Of a stretch of 51,465 nucleotides of DNA, positions 8,892 through 19,500 are shown piece by piece. The notes beneath the pieces were generated by a model. That model ran no database searches, was not told the origin of the DNA, and saw only the letters and a list, made by a program, of their open reading frames with translations. The position numbers and the translations under genes were made by a program. How positions within the stretch are numbered: position 1 is the first letter of the stretch; every line of letters begins with the position of its first letter. Source of the stretch: a virus; IMG/VR virus record IMGVR_UViG_3300037041_001417, positions 1 to 51,465 of that record; one strand, given 5' to 3'.

Positions 8892-11800
8892 ATGGCTCAA
8901 GAACAAACAGATCAAACTAATATAGATGAAACTTCATCTAAATTTGATTTTTTAAGAGAGGCAACTCCAAATATTGAGGTTCCAAATTATATGAAAACTC
9001 ACTATCCAACTACAAAAAGTATTGATAATCCAGCATATCCTATGAGAGATCAGGTAACTGGATTACAACCTTTTGGTAATAACTTACCAAAAAACAATAC
9101 TAAAAACATGGATGCTGTTGATGCCATAATTTCACAAACTAGAAAAAGAGCTTTTAGTTATGAAGATCAAAATGTATATGCAAAAACATATTCTTTTGAT
9201 GCTTCACCACAAGGAGCTCACATGGCTAGATATAAAGGTTATGGTGAAGAAACTTATGCTAAAATTGGGTTTAATCCTGAGTTAAATAATGAAGCTATAT
9301 TTAATGAACAAACAACTATGACTGATGATTTTGCTAGAATGTTTACACATTCAGCATGGCCAATGTTAAAGTTGGGATTTATGGCTCCACTTGAAAGTTA
9401 TGGACAAATGTTTACAGGAGATAGTAGTGGAGATTCAATTCAAGCAGAAAGATATAATGAATTAAATGCACTTGGCTATTCAACCAAAGGTGGTCTAGGA
9501 GGTTTTACTAACAACCTTTTACTAAGTGCCTCTTATAGTGCTGGTATTATTGGTGAGGCAATAACTGAAGGAATGGTAATGGGTGCCATAGAAGGAACAA
9601 TAGTTGGACCTGAAGGAACAGCAATAGGTGGAGCATTAGGCGGTGTTGGTGGAGCTCTTAAAGGAATATTTGCTTTACCAAAAGCTTTAGCTCAAATGGG
9701 TAAGTATGGTAGCCAAATGTTACTTAATCTTAAAAATGCTCAAAAATATACTGTTGCTAAAAATTTATTTAAAACTGCATCAAAAACAATTGGTGATTTT
9801 GTCAATCCTATTTCAAATACCAAAGATGCTTTTACAAACCATGTATTTGGTAATAGTGATAATTTATCAAATATGGCTAGAGCTGCTAAAACATTTGGTG
9901 GTTTTTATAATGATGTAAGAATTATAAATGCAGCCTTATCTGAAGGAGGCCTTGAAGCTGGAATGGTAGAAAACAACATGTATAAAAACATGTATGATAA
10001 ATATTATAGTGAAAATGGTGTTGCTCCTACATCTGATGAACAAAGGCAAATGCAAGTACAATCACAAATTGCTGCAGCTCATGCTAAGATGTATAATACT
10101 GCATTAATATTTTATACAAATAAGATTACACTTCCTGCTATATTTAAAGGTAGTATATTTAAAAATGCTACTAGTGTTGCTGCTAGATCTGGTTCTTGGA
10201 AAGTTATATTTGATCCAAAAAAACAAATATATGAAACTGTAAAAGTAAATTTTAAAAATGCATTTAAAGGATTAACACGTCCTGCAAATTATGGTAAAGT
10301 TTCAGTAGCTTATTTTAAAACTAATGTAGCTGAAGGTTTACAAGAAAATATGCAAGATGTAATTGCAGATGCAACAGAAAAATATTATACTGATGCATAT
10401 AATGATAAAGGTAAAGCTACTACAGATTATGCTATGGCAGCTTTATATAATGGTCTTTCAAAACAATGGAGTGCTCAAGGAGGAGAAACATTCTTATCTG
10501 GTTTTGCAATGGGATCAGTGTTAAGACCATTAAATAATGTCCCACATTGGGCTTCAATTGGTTATAATAAGTACTTTAAAAATAGAAGTAATTGGGGTGA
10601 ATATCAAAAAGAACGTGAAACTGGAGCTACTGATATTAGAGATGCAATGAATGCTATGCATCAAAATGGTGTTGACTTTTTAAATCTTAGATCTTTTAAT
10701 CAAGGAGTAGCAGGTTCAATTGCTAGAGTAATTGATAGTGCAGACACATCAACTAAAGAAGAAAAAGATGCAAAAAATACATTAATATCTACTGCTTGGA
10801 TTACTGCATTACAAACAGGACAGATGCAAACTTTTTTAGATAACTTCAATGGATATAAACAAATGTCTCCAAAAGAATTAGAAGATGCATGGGGACTAGA
10901 ACCAGGACAAGGAGAAAAAGCTCATATTAAAATTGATGAAATAACAAAAAAAGGAAAAAATTTAAGTGACAGATATACTTATGCAATGAAAATGCATCCC
11001 CAAAAACTAAAATTATCTGATTATAAAAAAGGTACACCAGAATATGAGAAAGCTGACATACTTATAAAAGCACACCAAGTAGGAATAAGAAATTTAATAT
11101 ATTTACAAGATTCATTTGATAATAATTTAGAAAGAATAAATAAAATTAATAATGATTTTGCTAGTCTTCCTGGATTTGCTAATATGCCATCTACTTATAT
11201 TCAAGCCATGCTTGATCCTGTTAGGTTAAATTCTGAGTTACAAATGCTCAGAACTGAAGTTGAGATGAAGGGACCAGATGTTGAGCAAAAACGTAAAATA
11301 TTAACTGCATTTGAAAACTTAGCAGCAACACAAGATTTTTATACTGAATTTACAAATACTCTTAAAGAAAAGTTTAATAAGCAAGATAAAACTTTTGATG
11401 ATGAAGAAATGCTAAATGAGTTAGTTGAGTTTGGAAAAAGATTTGAAGAACTTGGAGTAAATCCAGAAGAAGATTATAAAACAGCATTTGTAAATGTACT
11501 TAAAGCAATTTCAGGAGATGCTTCTACTTTCCATAAATTTACTTCTGCACCAGAATCAGGAGGAACAATTGATAATTTATTTGCATCAGTTCTTGACAAC
11601 GCTTCTCTTAAGAATGAAAGTAATGGTCTAGTGCGTTATATTAATACTCTTTTAGATCCTGAAGGTTTTACAGAGCACATAAATAGGAATTTTCAATGGA
11701 TGAGCAACCTGTATGCCAACCGGAAGGAATACTATAAGGATATAGTAAATGAACAAATAAAAAATATTGAACATAATTCATTACTTGCTGACTTAGCAGA

Positions 11801-14800
11801 TGAAGGTATATATGTTGACTTAGATGAATTTGCAGACTTTGTAGAAAATGGAACTTTACCTACTGAATTTATTGATAGTGTAAATGAACGTATAATAACT
11901 GAGGATAGTCCTTTATGGGAAGACTACATAGATAAATTTTATGAAGCACTTGAGAATAGAGATAAAAAAGCAGCTGGTGAAAATTCTAATTTAGAAGAAC
12001 AACTTGAAGAAAGAATTAAAGAAAGAAATGATCAAAGAGCAAAAGAACTAGATGATGCAAAATTAATTTATCAAAAAGAACTTAAAATTGAAACTGGTAA
12101 AACTGAACAAGAGTTAATCAAACTTCAGAATACTGCAGATGATAAGGATGAAGAAAATAAAGAAAAACTTCAAGCAAGACTTGATGAAATTACAGATTTA
12201 GCAAAACAGTTAGAGTCTGCTGATGCAATTGAAATTAAAGCTATACAAGAAAGATTAGTTGAATTAGGTATTATATCTGATGATACAGATCTATTGTCAG
12301 AACAAGCAAATGCATTAATTGATGCTGATCAAAAAGGTGTAGTTGCAGAAATAACAAAATTAGTTGAAATACATAAACAAAAAGGTTTACCTATTGAAAC
12401 AGAAAATGGAGTTTTAGTAGATACTGAAATACAATCAAGAGCTATTGCAAAATTAATAGCACTTAAAGAAATTAATAAGCAATTACCATTATTAAAAGAA
12501 AAAATTGATAAAATTGTTCCTGCTACTACAGTTAATAAAATAGAAAATACTAAAGCATATAAAGCTTATCAAAAAACTATTACTGAAATTAATGATAAAT
12601 ATGATAAGTTAATCAGTGAACTTAAAGCAGAATTTGCAAAGAAAGCTACTGGTAGTGCTAAACCAAAACCTTCTACAGATACTTCTTGGGATGATCTTCC
12701 TGTTGCGCTTAAAGATAGATTAACACCTTTATTTGAAGAGTTTAAAACAAAAAATAATATTACTCCAGAAGAAGAAGGTACTGTTAGACAAAACTGGTTA
12801 AAAACTCAAAGTGATGTTATTAATGAATACAATAATCAAGTAACAGAAGGAACAATAAGTATGACAATGCCCAAGCTTATGTTCTTTCCAAATGAATTTG
12901 AGTATGATGGTGTTAAAAAAACTTTAGCAGATCTTAAGTTATATCAATTAAAAGCATTAAAAGATTCTGCACAAAAACAACTTAACACAAATAAAAAATT
13001 AGATCCTGCAGATAGTGAAAAAACACTTCCTCTTACACAAGAGGATAAAAATAATTTAACTTCAGATCTTAAAGCACTTACTGAATATATTAATAGTGTT
13101 AGAAATACATTTAGACCTGATGTAGTATTTGAATCTAAACTTCAAATGTTTAAAGAAAGAATTCTTAATAGACAAGATGAGTTAGAAGAAGAACTGGATG
13201 ATGAAGGTAATGTAGTTGCAAGATATTTAGATGGTAAAATTGCTCAACGTGTAACTAAACATGCTGAAAAGATACAAGCTCAAATTATTAATAAACCTGA
13301 ATGGACATTTAGTAGTGTTAAAGAAGAAACATTACCTGATGGCACAGTTAAAACACCTTGGACTCTTTCATACTTTAGATCAATATTAGAAAATGAAGCT
13401 CTTACATCTGAACAAAAGGTTGAAGCTTTTATGTCTGAGTTTAAAAAGAAAACAACCAAAGGACAATTTGCTGAGCCATCAAAAATTACTGATTTAGAAA
13501 AAGCTCTTAAAACAGATTTTTCAGAAGCTAACTTAATTAGAACTATTAATAAACTTTCATTTAGAGAATCAGCAATTGCTGGTAATACTGTAGATATACT
13601 TATACGTGATTTCTTTACACTAGATGCTGAATCTGGATTTAAAAAAATTACAAAGCCAACTAATATGACTCAAGAAGCTTTTGATTCTTTGTTTGGTGAT
13701 AACGGTATAATTACTGAGTTTAGAGATGGAATGATTGATGGTAAATTCTTTATCTTATCAAATAACTTAAATGTATTTGATTCTAATCTTCTTGAAACTG
13801 GTCTTGCTGGAGCTATGGATATTGTTGCAGTTGATGAAAATGGTGAATATTTTATTGTAGATATTAAAACATCCACTGAATCAAATTGGAAAAACTTTAA
13901 TGCTGAATATTTACATAAAATTAAAAAAGGAGAAACTCTTGATGATATTGCAGAAAAGTACAAAACAACACCAGATAAACTGCGTGAAATAAATGCTGAT
14001 AGTCAAACTTTTGAACCTGGTAATACAGTGTTTGTAAGTACTGATATGAATAGTAAAAAATTATATTTCCGTTTACAACAATCAATATATAGAAACTTAT
14101 TTTATAATATGTCAGGTATCATGCCTCAAAGATTAGGTTTGTTACCAATTGAACTTACATATGATTTAACCGGATTTATTACATCAGCTAAAAAAGCATC
14201 AATTGTAGCTGAAGGTGATTCTACAGTAGACTTAGAATATGCTCCTGAAGTAGAAGAATATGGTGTTACTTTAATTACTCCAGAGTTTGAAGAAACTGTA
14301 GAAGAAGTACCTGTTACACCTACAGACCTTAAAGCTGATATAGAAAGAAAAATAAACAGTTTACCTGATAACTTATTGTTTATAACTCATGTAACTTCAA
14401 CAGGTGCAGCATTAAAGATTTTTAATGATAATTTATTAATGCCTAATGGAGTAAGTTCTACTACAGGAGTTGTCAATAAAGAACAATTAAAACAATTACT
14501 ATTTAATTTAGCTGAAGGTAATTCTCCTCATAGAGGATATTTAGATTTATTTATAGCAGGTATTGATAGAGTTACTCTTGAAAATACTAATGGTAAAAGT
14601 TTACAAGATAAATTAGAAAACTATTTAGATGAAAACTTTATAGATGATGTTGCAAAAACACAACTACCATCTAGTTTAAATATTGGATACTTTACAAATG
14701 GTGTTTTAAATACTAAATATGATGCAGAACTAGCTGCTTTAAAGGGTACTGCTAAAGTTACATATCAAGTAGAAAAACCTGAAGATACTTCTTTAGGAGC

Positions 14801-16568
14801 TAATCTTGGTAAAACAGTATTGTATAAAGGACATGTAGGTAAACTTGTTATAAATGAAGATGGTACATTTGGAGTTGAGTTTCCAAATTCAGAAATAGCA
14901 GACCTATATGCGAATCAGAAAATTACTGAAGAAGGCACAACTGTATTTGATCTTACATCAGAATTACTACCAGCTAAGGATAGAAACCTATTATCAACTA
15001 ATGTAGGTATTTCATTTATAAATGAAGTTACTGAACCTATGCAAACTCAAATTGTTGATGATGTAGTATTTGAAACTAAATTTTTAGATAAGAAAGGGAC
15101 AAGAGTTGAAGTTAATGGTGTTGAATATAAAGTTAATAGAAACAATACTGGTCAAGTAGTATCTTTATCTTATAATAACAATGATGGTAAGATAAAAACA
15201 ATAGATAAAGAAACACAAAAGTTATCACTTAAAATTAATGAACTATTAGCAATAAAAGGTTTAGTTGGTGAGGAGTTAATTAAAAATCAAAAAGAAATAG
15301 TTCAATTTAAACAAAGTATTAATGCTCTTAATGCTAGAAGAAAAATTCTTGTAAATTCAAATCAATCACGTACTATCCGTGGTGGTAATGCAGAAAATAT
15401 TATCTTTGCTTTAAACAGTTTACCACAAACATTTAGTGAAGGATCTGAGAATAAAACTGTAGTAGATGAAGTTAGAGAGTTGAAAAAAATGAATAACCTT
15501 GCTTCTTCTTCAACTGCATCACAAAGAATAGATGAAATTCTTTCAATAAACTATCCTGTAAAACTTGATACATTGTTTACACAAGGTATTTCAGGCATTA
15601 ATGGAAGTGACATTAATACTATTGTTAAATGGGCTAATGATACTATTGAAGCTTTAGAAAACTATGGTTATGGTTTACTTGCTAAAGGAGATATAACTAC
15701 AGATGTAGAAAATCAAATACTTGCTTTAAATCAATTAGTAAATGATATTAAACAAATTAAACTTAAAAAAGATGGACAAATCAGTAAGCAACAACCAGCA
15801 GCAAGAAAAATCTTCCAACCAGAAAAAGTACAGACCGGGACTAATGTACCTCAAGTACAAAAGCCTACCGGAACAGGGACAGAAGGAGTTCCTCCAGTGG
15901 AGAGAAGAGAAAAGCCAACAAAGCTTGAACAAAAGCAAATAAGACTTACTATAAGACAACTTATACAAAATCAAGAAAATGATGACATTGCTAATGAATT
16001 ATTAGGTATTTCTGCAACTAAAGGTAAGTCTAAGCAAACAGACAAATTTATTAAGAAACTTAATAAAGCAAAATCATCTGATGAAATGATGATGATTTGG
16101 GCTGATGCACATGCTAAACATATGCAAGATCCAGTTAGTATTGAAATTGATATTTTTGATAAGGTATATAATCAAAAACTTGCTACCTTTGATACTGAAT
16201 TAAGTATTGATAGTTTAAGTATTGGAGATATTCTTAGACTTAAAACTGATGATTCAAAAGTATATGTTATATACAGTAAAACTGAAGAAGATGTTACTGT
16301 AAGAGAATTTGGTGAAGTTGACAATATGAACCTTAATGAAGGTGCACTACAACTATTTAAAAGATTACCTAAAGATAACCAACCTGAAATACCAGAAATA
16401 ATGGAAGAGATCACATCAGAAACAAAAGATGCAGTTACAGAAACTGGTTTAACACTTGATGATTTAAAGAAATCACCTGACGCATTTGATGATGCAAAAG
16501 CAAATGCTAAAAATAAAAATAAAACTTCTAGATTGAAAGATCTTAAAGACAACTCTAAACTTTGTTAA
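8892..16568 (+). CDS. Giant virion protein, 2558 aa: glycine zipper, coiled coil, PD-(D/E)XK nuclease with inserted LysM
   Basis: Likely an ejected virion protein acting with the RNAP. Domains seen in order: a Gly-rich hydrophobic segment at about 218-270 (GxxxG-type spacing, possible membrane insertion); a long charged coiled coil at about 1033-1125; a RecB-like PD-(D/E)XK nuclease core with GAMD1643 and D1657-I-K1659 and a QxxxY helix (Q1729-Y1733). Between the D-x-K strand and the QxxxY helix sits a 45-residue LysM-like domain (about 1673-1717, KKGETLDDIAEKY, then PDKLREIN and FEPGNTVFV). Residues about 1815-1960 faintly resemble an ADP-ribosyltransferase-like fold. A Pro/Thr/Gly linker lies at about 2306-2345. 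The only cysteine I find is the last residue. The next giant ORF starts one base after this stop. The family placement of the nuclease and LysM is by motif; packaging and ejection are inferred. Confidence 0.85.
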   Translation: MAQEQTDQTNIDETSSKFDFLREATPNIEVPNYMKTHYPTTKSIDNPAYPMRDQVTGLQPFGNNLPKNNTKNMDAVDAIISQTRKRAFSYEDQNVYAKTYSFDASPQGAHMARYKGYGEETYAKIGFNPELNNEAIFNEQTTMTDDFARMFTHSAWPMLKLGFMAPLESYGQMFTGDSSGDSIQAERYNELNALGYSTKGGLGGFTNNLLLSASYSAGIIGEAITEGMVMGAIEGTIVGPEGTAIGGALGGVGGALKGIFALPKALAQMGKYGSQMLLNLKNAQKYTVAKNLFKTASKTIGDFVNPISNTKDAFTNHVFGNSDNLSNMARAAKTFGGFYNDVRIINAALSEGGLEAGMVENNMYKNMYDKYYSENGVAPTSDEQRQMQVQSQIAAAHAKMYNTALIFYTNKITLPAIFKGSIFKNATSVAARSGSWKVIFDPKKQIYETVKVNFKNAFKGLTRPANYGKVSVAYFKTNVAEGLQENMQDVIADATEKYYTDAYNDKGKATTDYAMAALYNGLSKQWSAQGGETFLSGFAMGSVLRPLNNVPHWASIGYNKYFKNRSNWGEYQKERETGATDIRDAMNAMHQNGVDFLNLRSFNQGVAGSIARVIDSADTSTKEEKDAKNTLISTAWITALQTGQMQTFLDNFNGYKQMSPKELEDAWGLEPGQGEKAHIKIDEITKKGKNLSDRYTYAMKMHPQKLKLSDYKKGTPEYEKADILIKAHQVGIRNLIYLQDSFDNNLERINKINNDFASLPGFANMPSTYIQAMLDPVRLNSELQMLRTEVEMKGPDVEQKRKILTAFENLAATQDFYTEFTNTLKEKFNKQDKTFDDEEMLNELVEFGKRFEELGVNPEEDYKTAFVNVLKAISGDASTFHKFTSAPESGGTIDNLFASVLDNASLKNESNGLVRYINTLLDPEGFTEHINRNFQWMSNLYANRKEYYKDIVNEQIKNIEHNSLLADLADEGIYVDLDEFADFVENGTLPTEFIDSVNERIITEDSPLWEDYIDKFYEALENRDKKAAGENSNLEEQLEERIKERNDQRAKELDDAKLIYQKELKIETGKTEQELIKLQNTADDKDEENKEKLQARLDEITDLAKQLESADAIEIKAIQERLVELGIISDDTDLLSEQANALIDADQKGVVAEITKLVEIHKQKGLPIETENGVLVDTEIQSRAIAKLIALKEINKQLPLLKEKIDKIVPATTVNKIENTKAYKAYQKTITEINDKYDKLISELKAEFAKKATGSAKPKPSTDTSWDDLPVALKDRLTPLFEEFKTKNNITPEEEGTVRQNWLKTQSDVINEYNNQVTEGTISMTMPKLMFFPNEFEYDGVKKTLADLKLYQLKALKDSAQKQLNTNKKLDPADSEKTLPLTQEDKNNLTSDLKALTEYINSVRNTFRPDVVFESKLQMFKERILNRQDELEEELDDEGNVVARYLDGKIAQRVTKHAEKIQAQIINKPEWTFSSVKEETLPDGTVKTPWTLSYFRSILENEALTSEQKVEAFMSEFKKKTTKGQFAEPSKITDLEKALKTDFSEANLIRTINKLSFRESAIAGNTVDILIRDFFTLDAESGFKKITKPTNMTQEAFDSLFGDNGIITEFRDGMIDGKFFILSNNLNVFDSNLLETGLAGAMDIVAVDENGEYFIVDIKTSTESNWKNFNAEYLHKIKKGETLDDIAEKYKTTPDKLREINADSQTFEPGNTVFVSTDMNSKKLYFRLQQSIYRNLFYNMSGIMPQRLGLLPIELTYDLTGFITSAKKASIVAEGDSTVDLEYAPEVEEYGVTLITPEFEETVEEVPVTPTDLKADIERKINSLPDNLLFITHVTSTGAALKIFNDNLLMPNGVSSTTGVVNKEQLKQLLFNLAEGNSPHRGYLDLFIAGIDRVTLENTNGKSLQDKLENYLDENFIDDVAKTQLPSSLNIGYFTNGVLNTKYDAELAALKGTAKVTYQVEKPEDTSLGANLGKTVLYKGHVGKLVINEDGTFGVEFPNSEIADLYANQKITEEGTTVFDLTSELLPAKDRNLLSTNVGISFINEVTEPMQTQIVDDVVFETKFLDKKGTRVEVNGVEYKVNRNNTGQVVSLSYNNNDGKIKTIDKETQKLSLKINELLAIKGLVGEELIKNQKEIVQFKQSINALNARRKILVNSNQSRTIRGGNAENIIFALNSLPQTFSEGSENKTVVDEVRELKKMNNLASSSTASQRIDEILSINYPVKLDTLFTQGISGINGSDINTIVKWANDTIEALENYGYGLLAKGDITTDVENQILALNQLVNDIKQIKLKKDGQISKQQPAARKIFQPEKVQTGTNVPQVQKPTGTGTEGVPPVERREKPTKLEQKQIRLTIRQLIQNQENDDIANELLGISATKGKSKQTDKFIKKLNKAKSSDEMMMIWADAHAKHMQDPVSIEIDIFDKVYNQKLATFDTELSIDSLSIGDILRLKTDDSKVYVIYSKTEEDVTVREFGEVDNMNLNEGALQLFKRLPKDNQPEIPEIMEEITSETKDAVTETGLTLDDLKKSPDAFDDAKANAKNKNKTSRLKDLKDNSKLC

Positions 16569-16569
16569 A

Positions 16570-19500
16570 ATGGCGTGTGCATTAAACAGTGATCAAATAA
16601 AAGATCTGTATACAATTCTCTATGGTGAGATTAATGATAGAATACAAGATAAAGAATTACCTAAATTTGATATAAAGTCATTTATTAAATCCTTTTATAA
16701 TGAACTTATGGATCCTAGTGATCCTATGGAAGAAGAAAAAGCATTGTTATATCTTCAAGCAATTCCAGATATATTTATGTTAATAACTGGTGATTCTGAA
16801 ATTCAAGATTATATACTTGATAATGACATCCAATTAAATGATATACTTAAATTATCTAAAAAGTTTGAGTCACCTGAGCTTACTGCAGTTAGAGAATTTA
16901 TTACTGTAAAAAAAAAGACTAATAAAGAAATTAAAATAAACATTAGTCAAATTAATAAGTCTATAAAAAAAATAGTTCTTAAAGATCCAGAACCAGGGCA
17001 AAGTGCAACACCTAAAATTTATAAAAATAAAGCAAGAGTAATTACAGCTGCAAGTACTACGCCACAACAAGCTATAGCAGCAAATCCAGAAACTTTAACT
17101 GAGGAACAAAGAAATAAAATTGACCAAGAAAAGGTAATGTTTTATACTGTAATACAGAACCTTGCATATTTGGTAACTAATAAAACTGCAGATCAACAAG
17201 ACATAGAATATAATAATGTTCCAGTACGTCTTAAACCTGTTGTAGTAGGTGCAGTTGATCAATCATACTTTACTGAAAAAGACAAAGTATTTATGAAAGC
17301 AAAGCCTGAAGGTATAGTTACATTTGTATCTGACACTGAAGGCAATATTTTATTTTTTGATGAGGATGGCCAACTTACTGATAAAAAATCTGGAAGACCT
17401 GTTTATCAATATATAAGAAAAGTTACTCTTAAGAATAACAAATTAGTACTGAGTAATCAAAGTGATTTTTACTATAACATTGTATCTCCAGAAGAACAAG
17501 TAGAACAAATGCGTAAGAATGCTGCAAGTAATAAAATAGAATTTACTGACGCATATGCAAAAACACAAATTCAACAAATAAAAGCACAACAACAAAAAGA
17601 TTTAAATAATCTATTTAACTTAAGAAATTACCTTACTGAGAATACAAATGCAAATGTGTTATTACCTATCACAGGAGGATCTACAGGATACGTTGAAACT
17701 GATTATAAAGTATTAGCAGAAACAGATATTAGCCAAGATGAAATTACTGAGTATTTCATAGAAGATTCAGGTGATGATTCAGGAAACTCATATTTTATCT
17801 TAACAAGACCTAAAGGTGGGATGGAGATAAACTCAAAAGTATTTTTACAACGTGGTGACATTACATTAGAATTAGCAAAAAAAATAGCACAAGTACTTAC
17901 TACAGATGCCAAAGTTAAAGGAGAGCAATTGAATCCATATGAAAAAATGGAATATGCAAAAGTTTTTATTAATAACCGTGTATCTAAAAACCGTATAAAT
18001 ATTGATGTTCAAGAAAAAGAAGGTCTTCCTCAACTTGTAATAACAATATTTCCTACTAAAAATGATGCTGCAAGAAATAAAAATGGAGTAGAAATTACTA
18101 CTGCACAAGAAATTGAAGATCATTTAATGAATGCAGTTGAATGGACTGCAAAGAATATTAAACGTACTGAAACATATCCTGCTAATATAAGTTATAATAA
18201 AAAATACAAAGGTGGTAAGACCTTTGTTGATTATAATATTGTTGGTGATAAGATTACTACAAGTGAAGTTTCTTACTTTGACTATATTAAACCATTTATC
18301 AAAATTGAAATTAGTAAAGATTCATATGCATACTTTGCAGGCTTTAATTCTTATTTAATGTTTGCTATTCCGGATGTTGTTAAATCAGCTGATACAGAAT
18401 ATGAAGTTGGTTTTGCAGTTGATAAAGCTCAGACTAAAGCAAAAGGTAAGAAAAAAGAAACTAAACCTGTTGTCATCCAAGAAATTAAACTTAATAATGA
18501 TAAAATAAAAGTAACAGTTGCAAGGAAGTCTGGCTATGGTGAGGCTACCAAACAAGCTATTAAGTCAGGGGACGGTTCACTAGCTTTTGCAATTGACTTT
18601 GATAATAGCGCAGAATCATTAGTGAAAAGAGAATCTGTAAACTATTTTGGAGTAAAACTAGATAGTAAGTCTAAAGCACCTGCTAAATTAGTTCCTACAC
18701 CTCAAGGTATAAATAATATTGTTTCAAATATTAATAAGTTTACGCCAGGTAAATTATTTGTATCTGGTAATGATATATCAATTTTAGAAAAAGCAGGTTA
18801 TACACAAGATGATGTTGATCAATATATGGCTAATATATTAAAAGCTGTATCTACATCTCCAGATCTTGTTACTCCAATTACTCAAATTATTACAACGGGT
18901 CAATCAGGAGTTGCTGAAGCTTTTGTTAAAGCTGCCGCTAAAGTTAATATACTTACAACTATTATAGCACCTAGGGGCTACTCATTTAGAACTTTATCAA
19001 AAAATACTGAAACCGGATACAAGGATGAAAATGATAAGATAGGGTTTATTAACCGTTTTGGAAATACTCCAGAAGCATTACCAACTGAAGAAGAAGTTAT
19101 TGTAGATGAAGTTATACCAGCTCCAGTAGTTAGAAAAGCTAGAAAAACAAAAGTAATAGATAAAACTGTAGAAGAACTTAAAGCAGGTGATGCTGTAAAA
19201 ATTCAAAGTGCTGTTGACTCTATTTTAGGTGCAGTGCCTACATCTTTACTACCTCCTAAAAATTTAGAAAGATCAAAAGGTATAGGTAGTTTTCTTGATA
19301 GAGTGTTTACTACTAAGGCAGATAGAAAAAAAGCTGATGACTGGTATGAAAAATCAGATCTTAGTGATGTTATTTCACTTGAAAGAATTACTGCTATAGT
19401 AAATTCAGATGCATTTGCTACTTGGTCTAAATCAGGTATTACTTTGTATGAAGGAGATGGTGGTACATCTGTAGATTTATACCATGAAGCTTGGCATGGA

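Noticed and set aside
16172-16552. 126-aa minus-strand open frame within the 2558-aa gene
   Set aside because: Antisense shadow of a long ORF; serine/leucine-rich composition without motifs.
16555-16575. Sequencing-error frameshift splitting the 2558- and 3573-aa proteins
   Set aside because: The first ORF ends in a proper TAA, and the next ATG follows after one base with a plausible N-terminus. The same terminal pattern recurs at the next junction, which argues for a genuine boundary.
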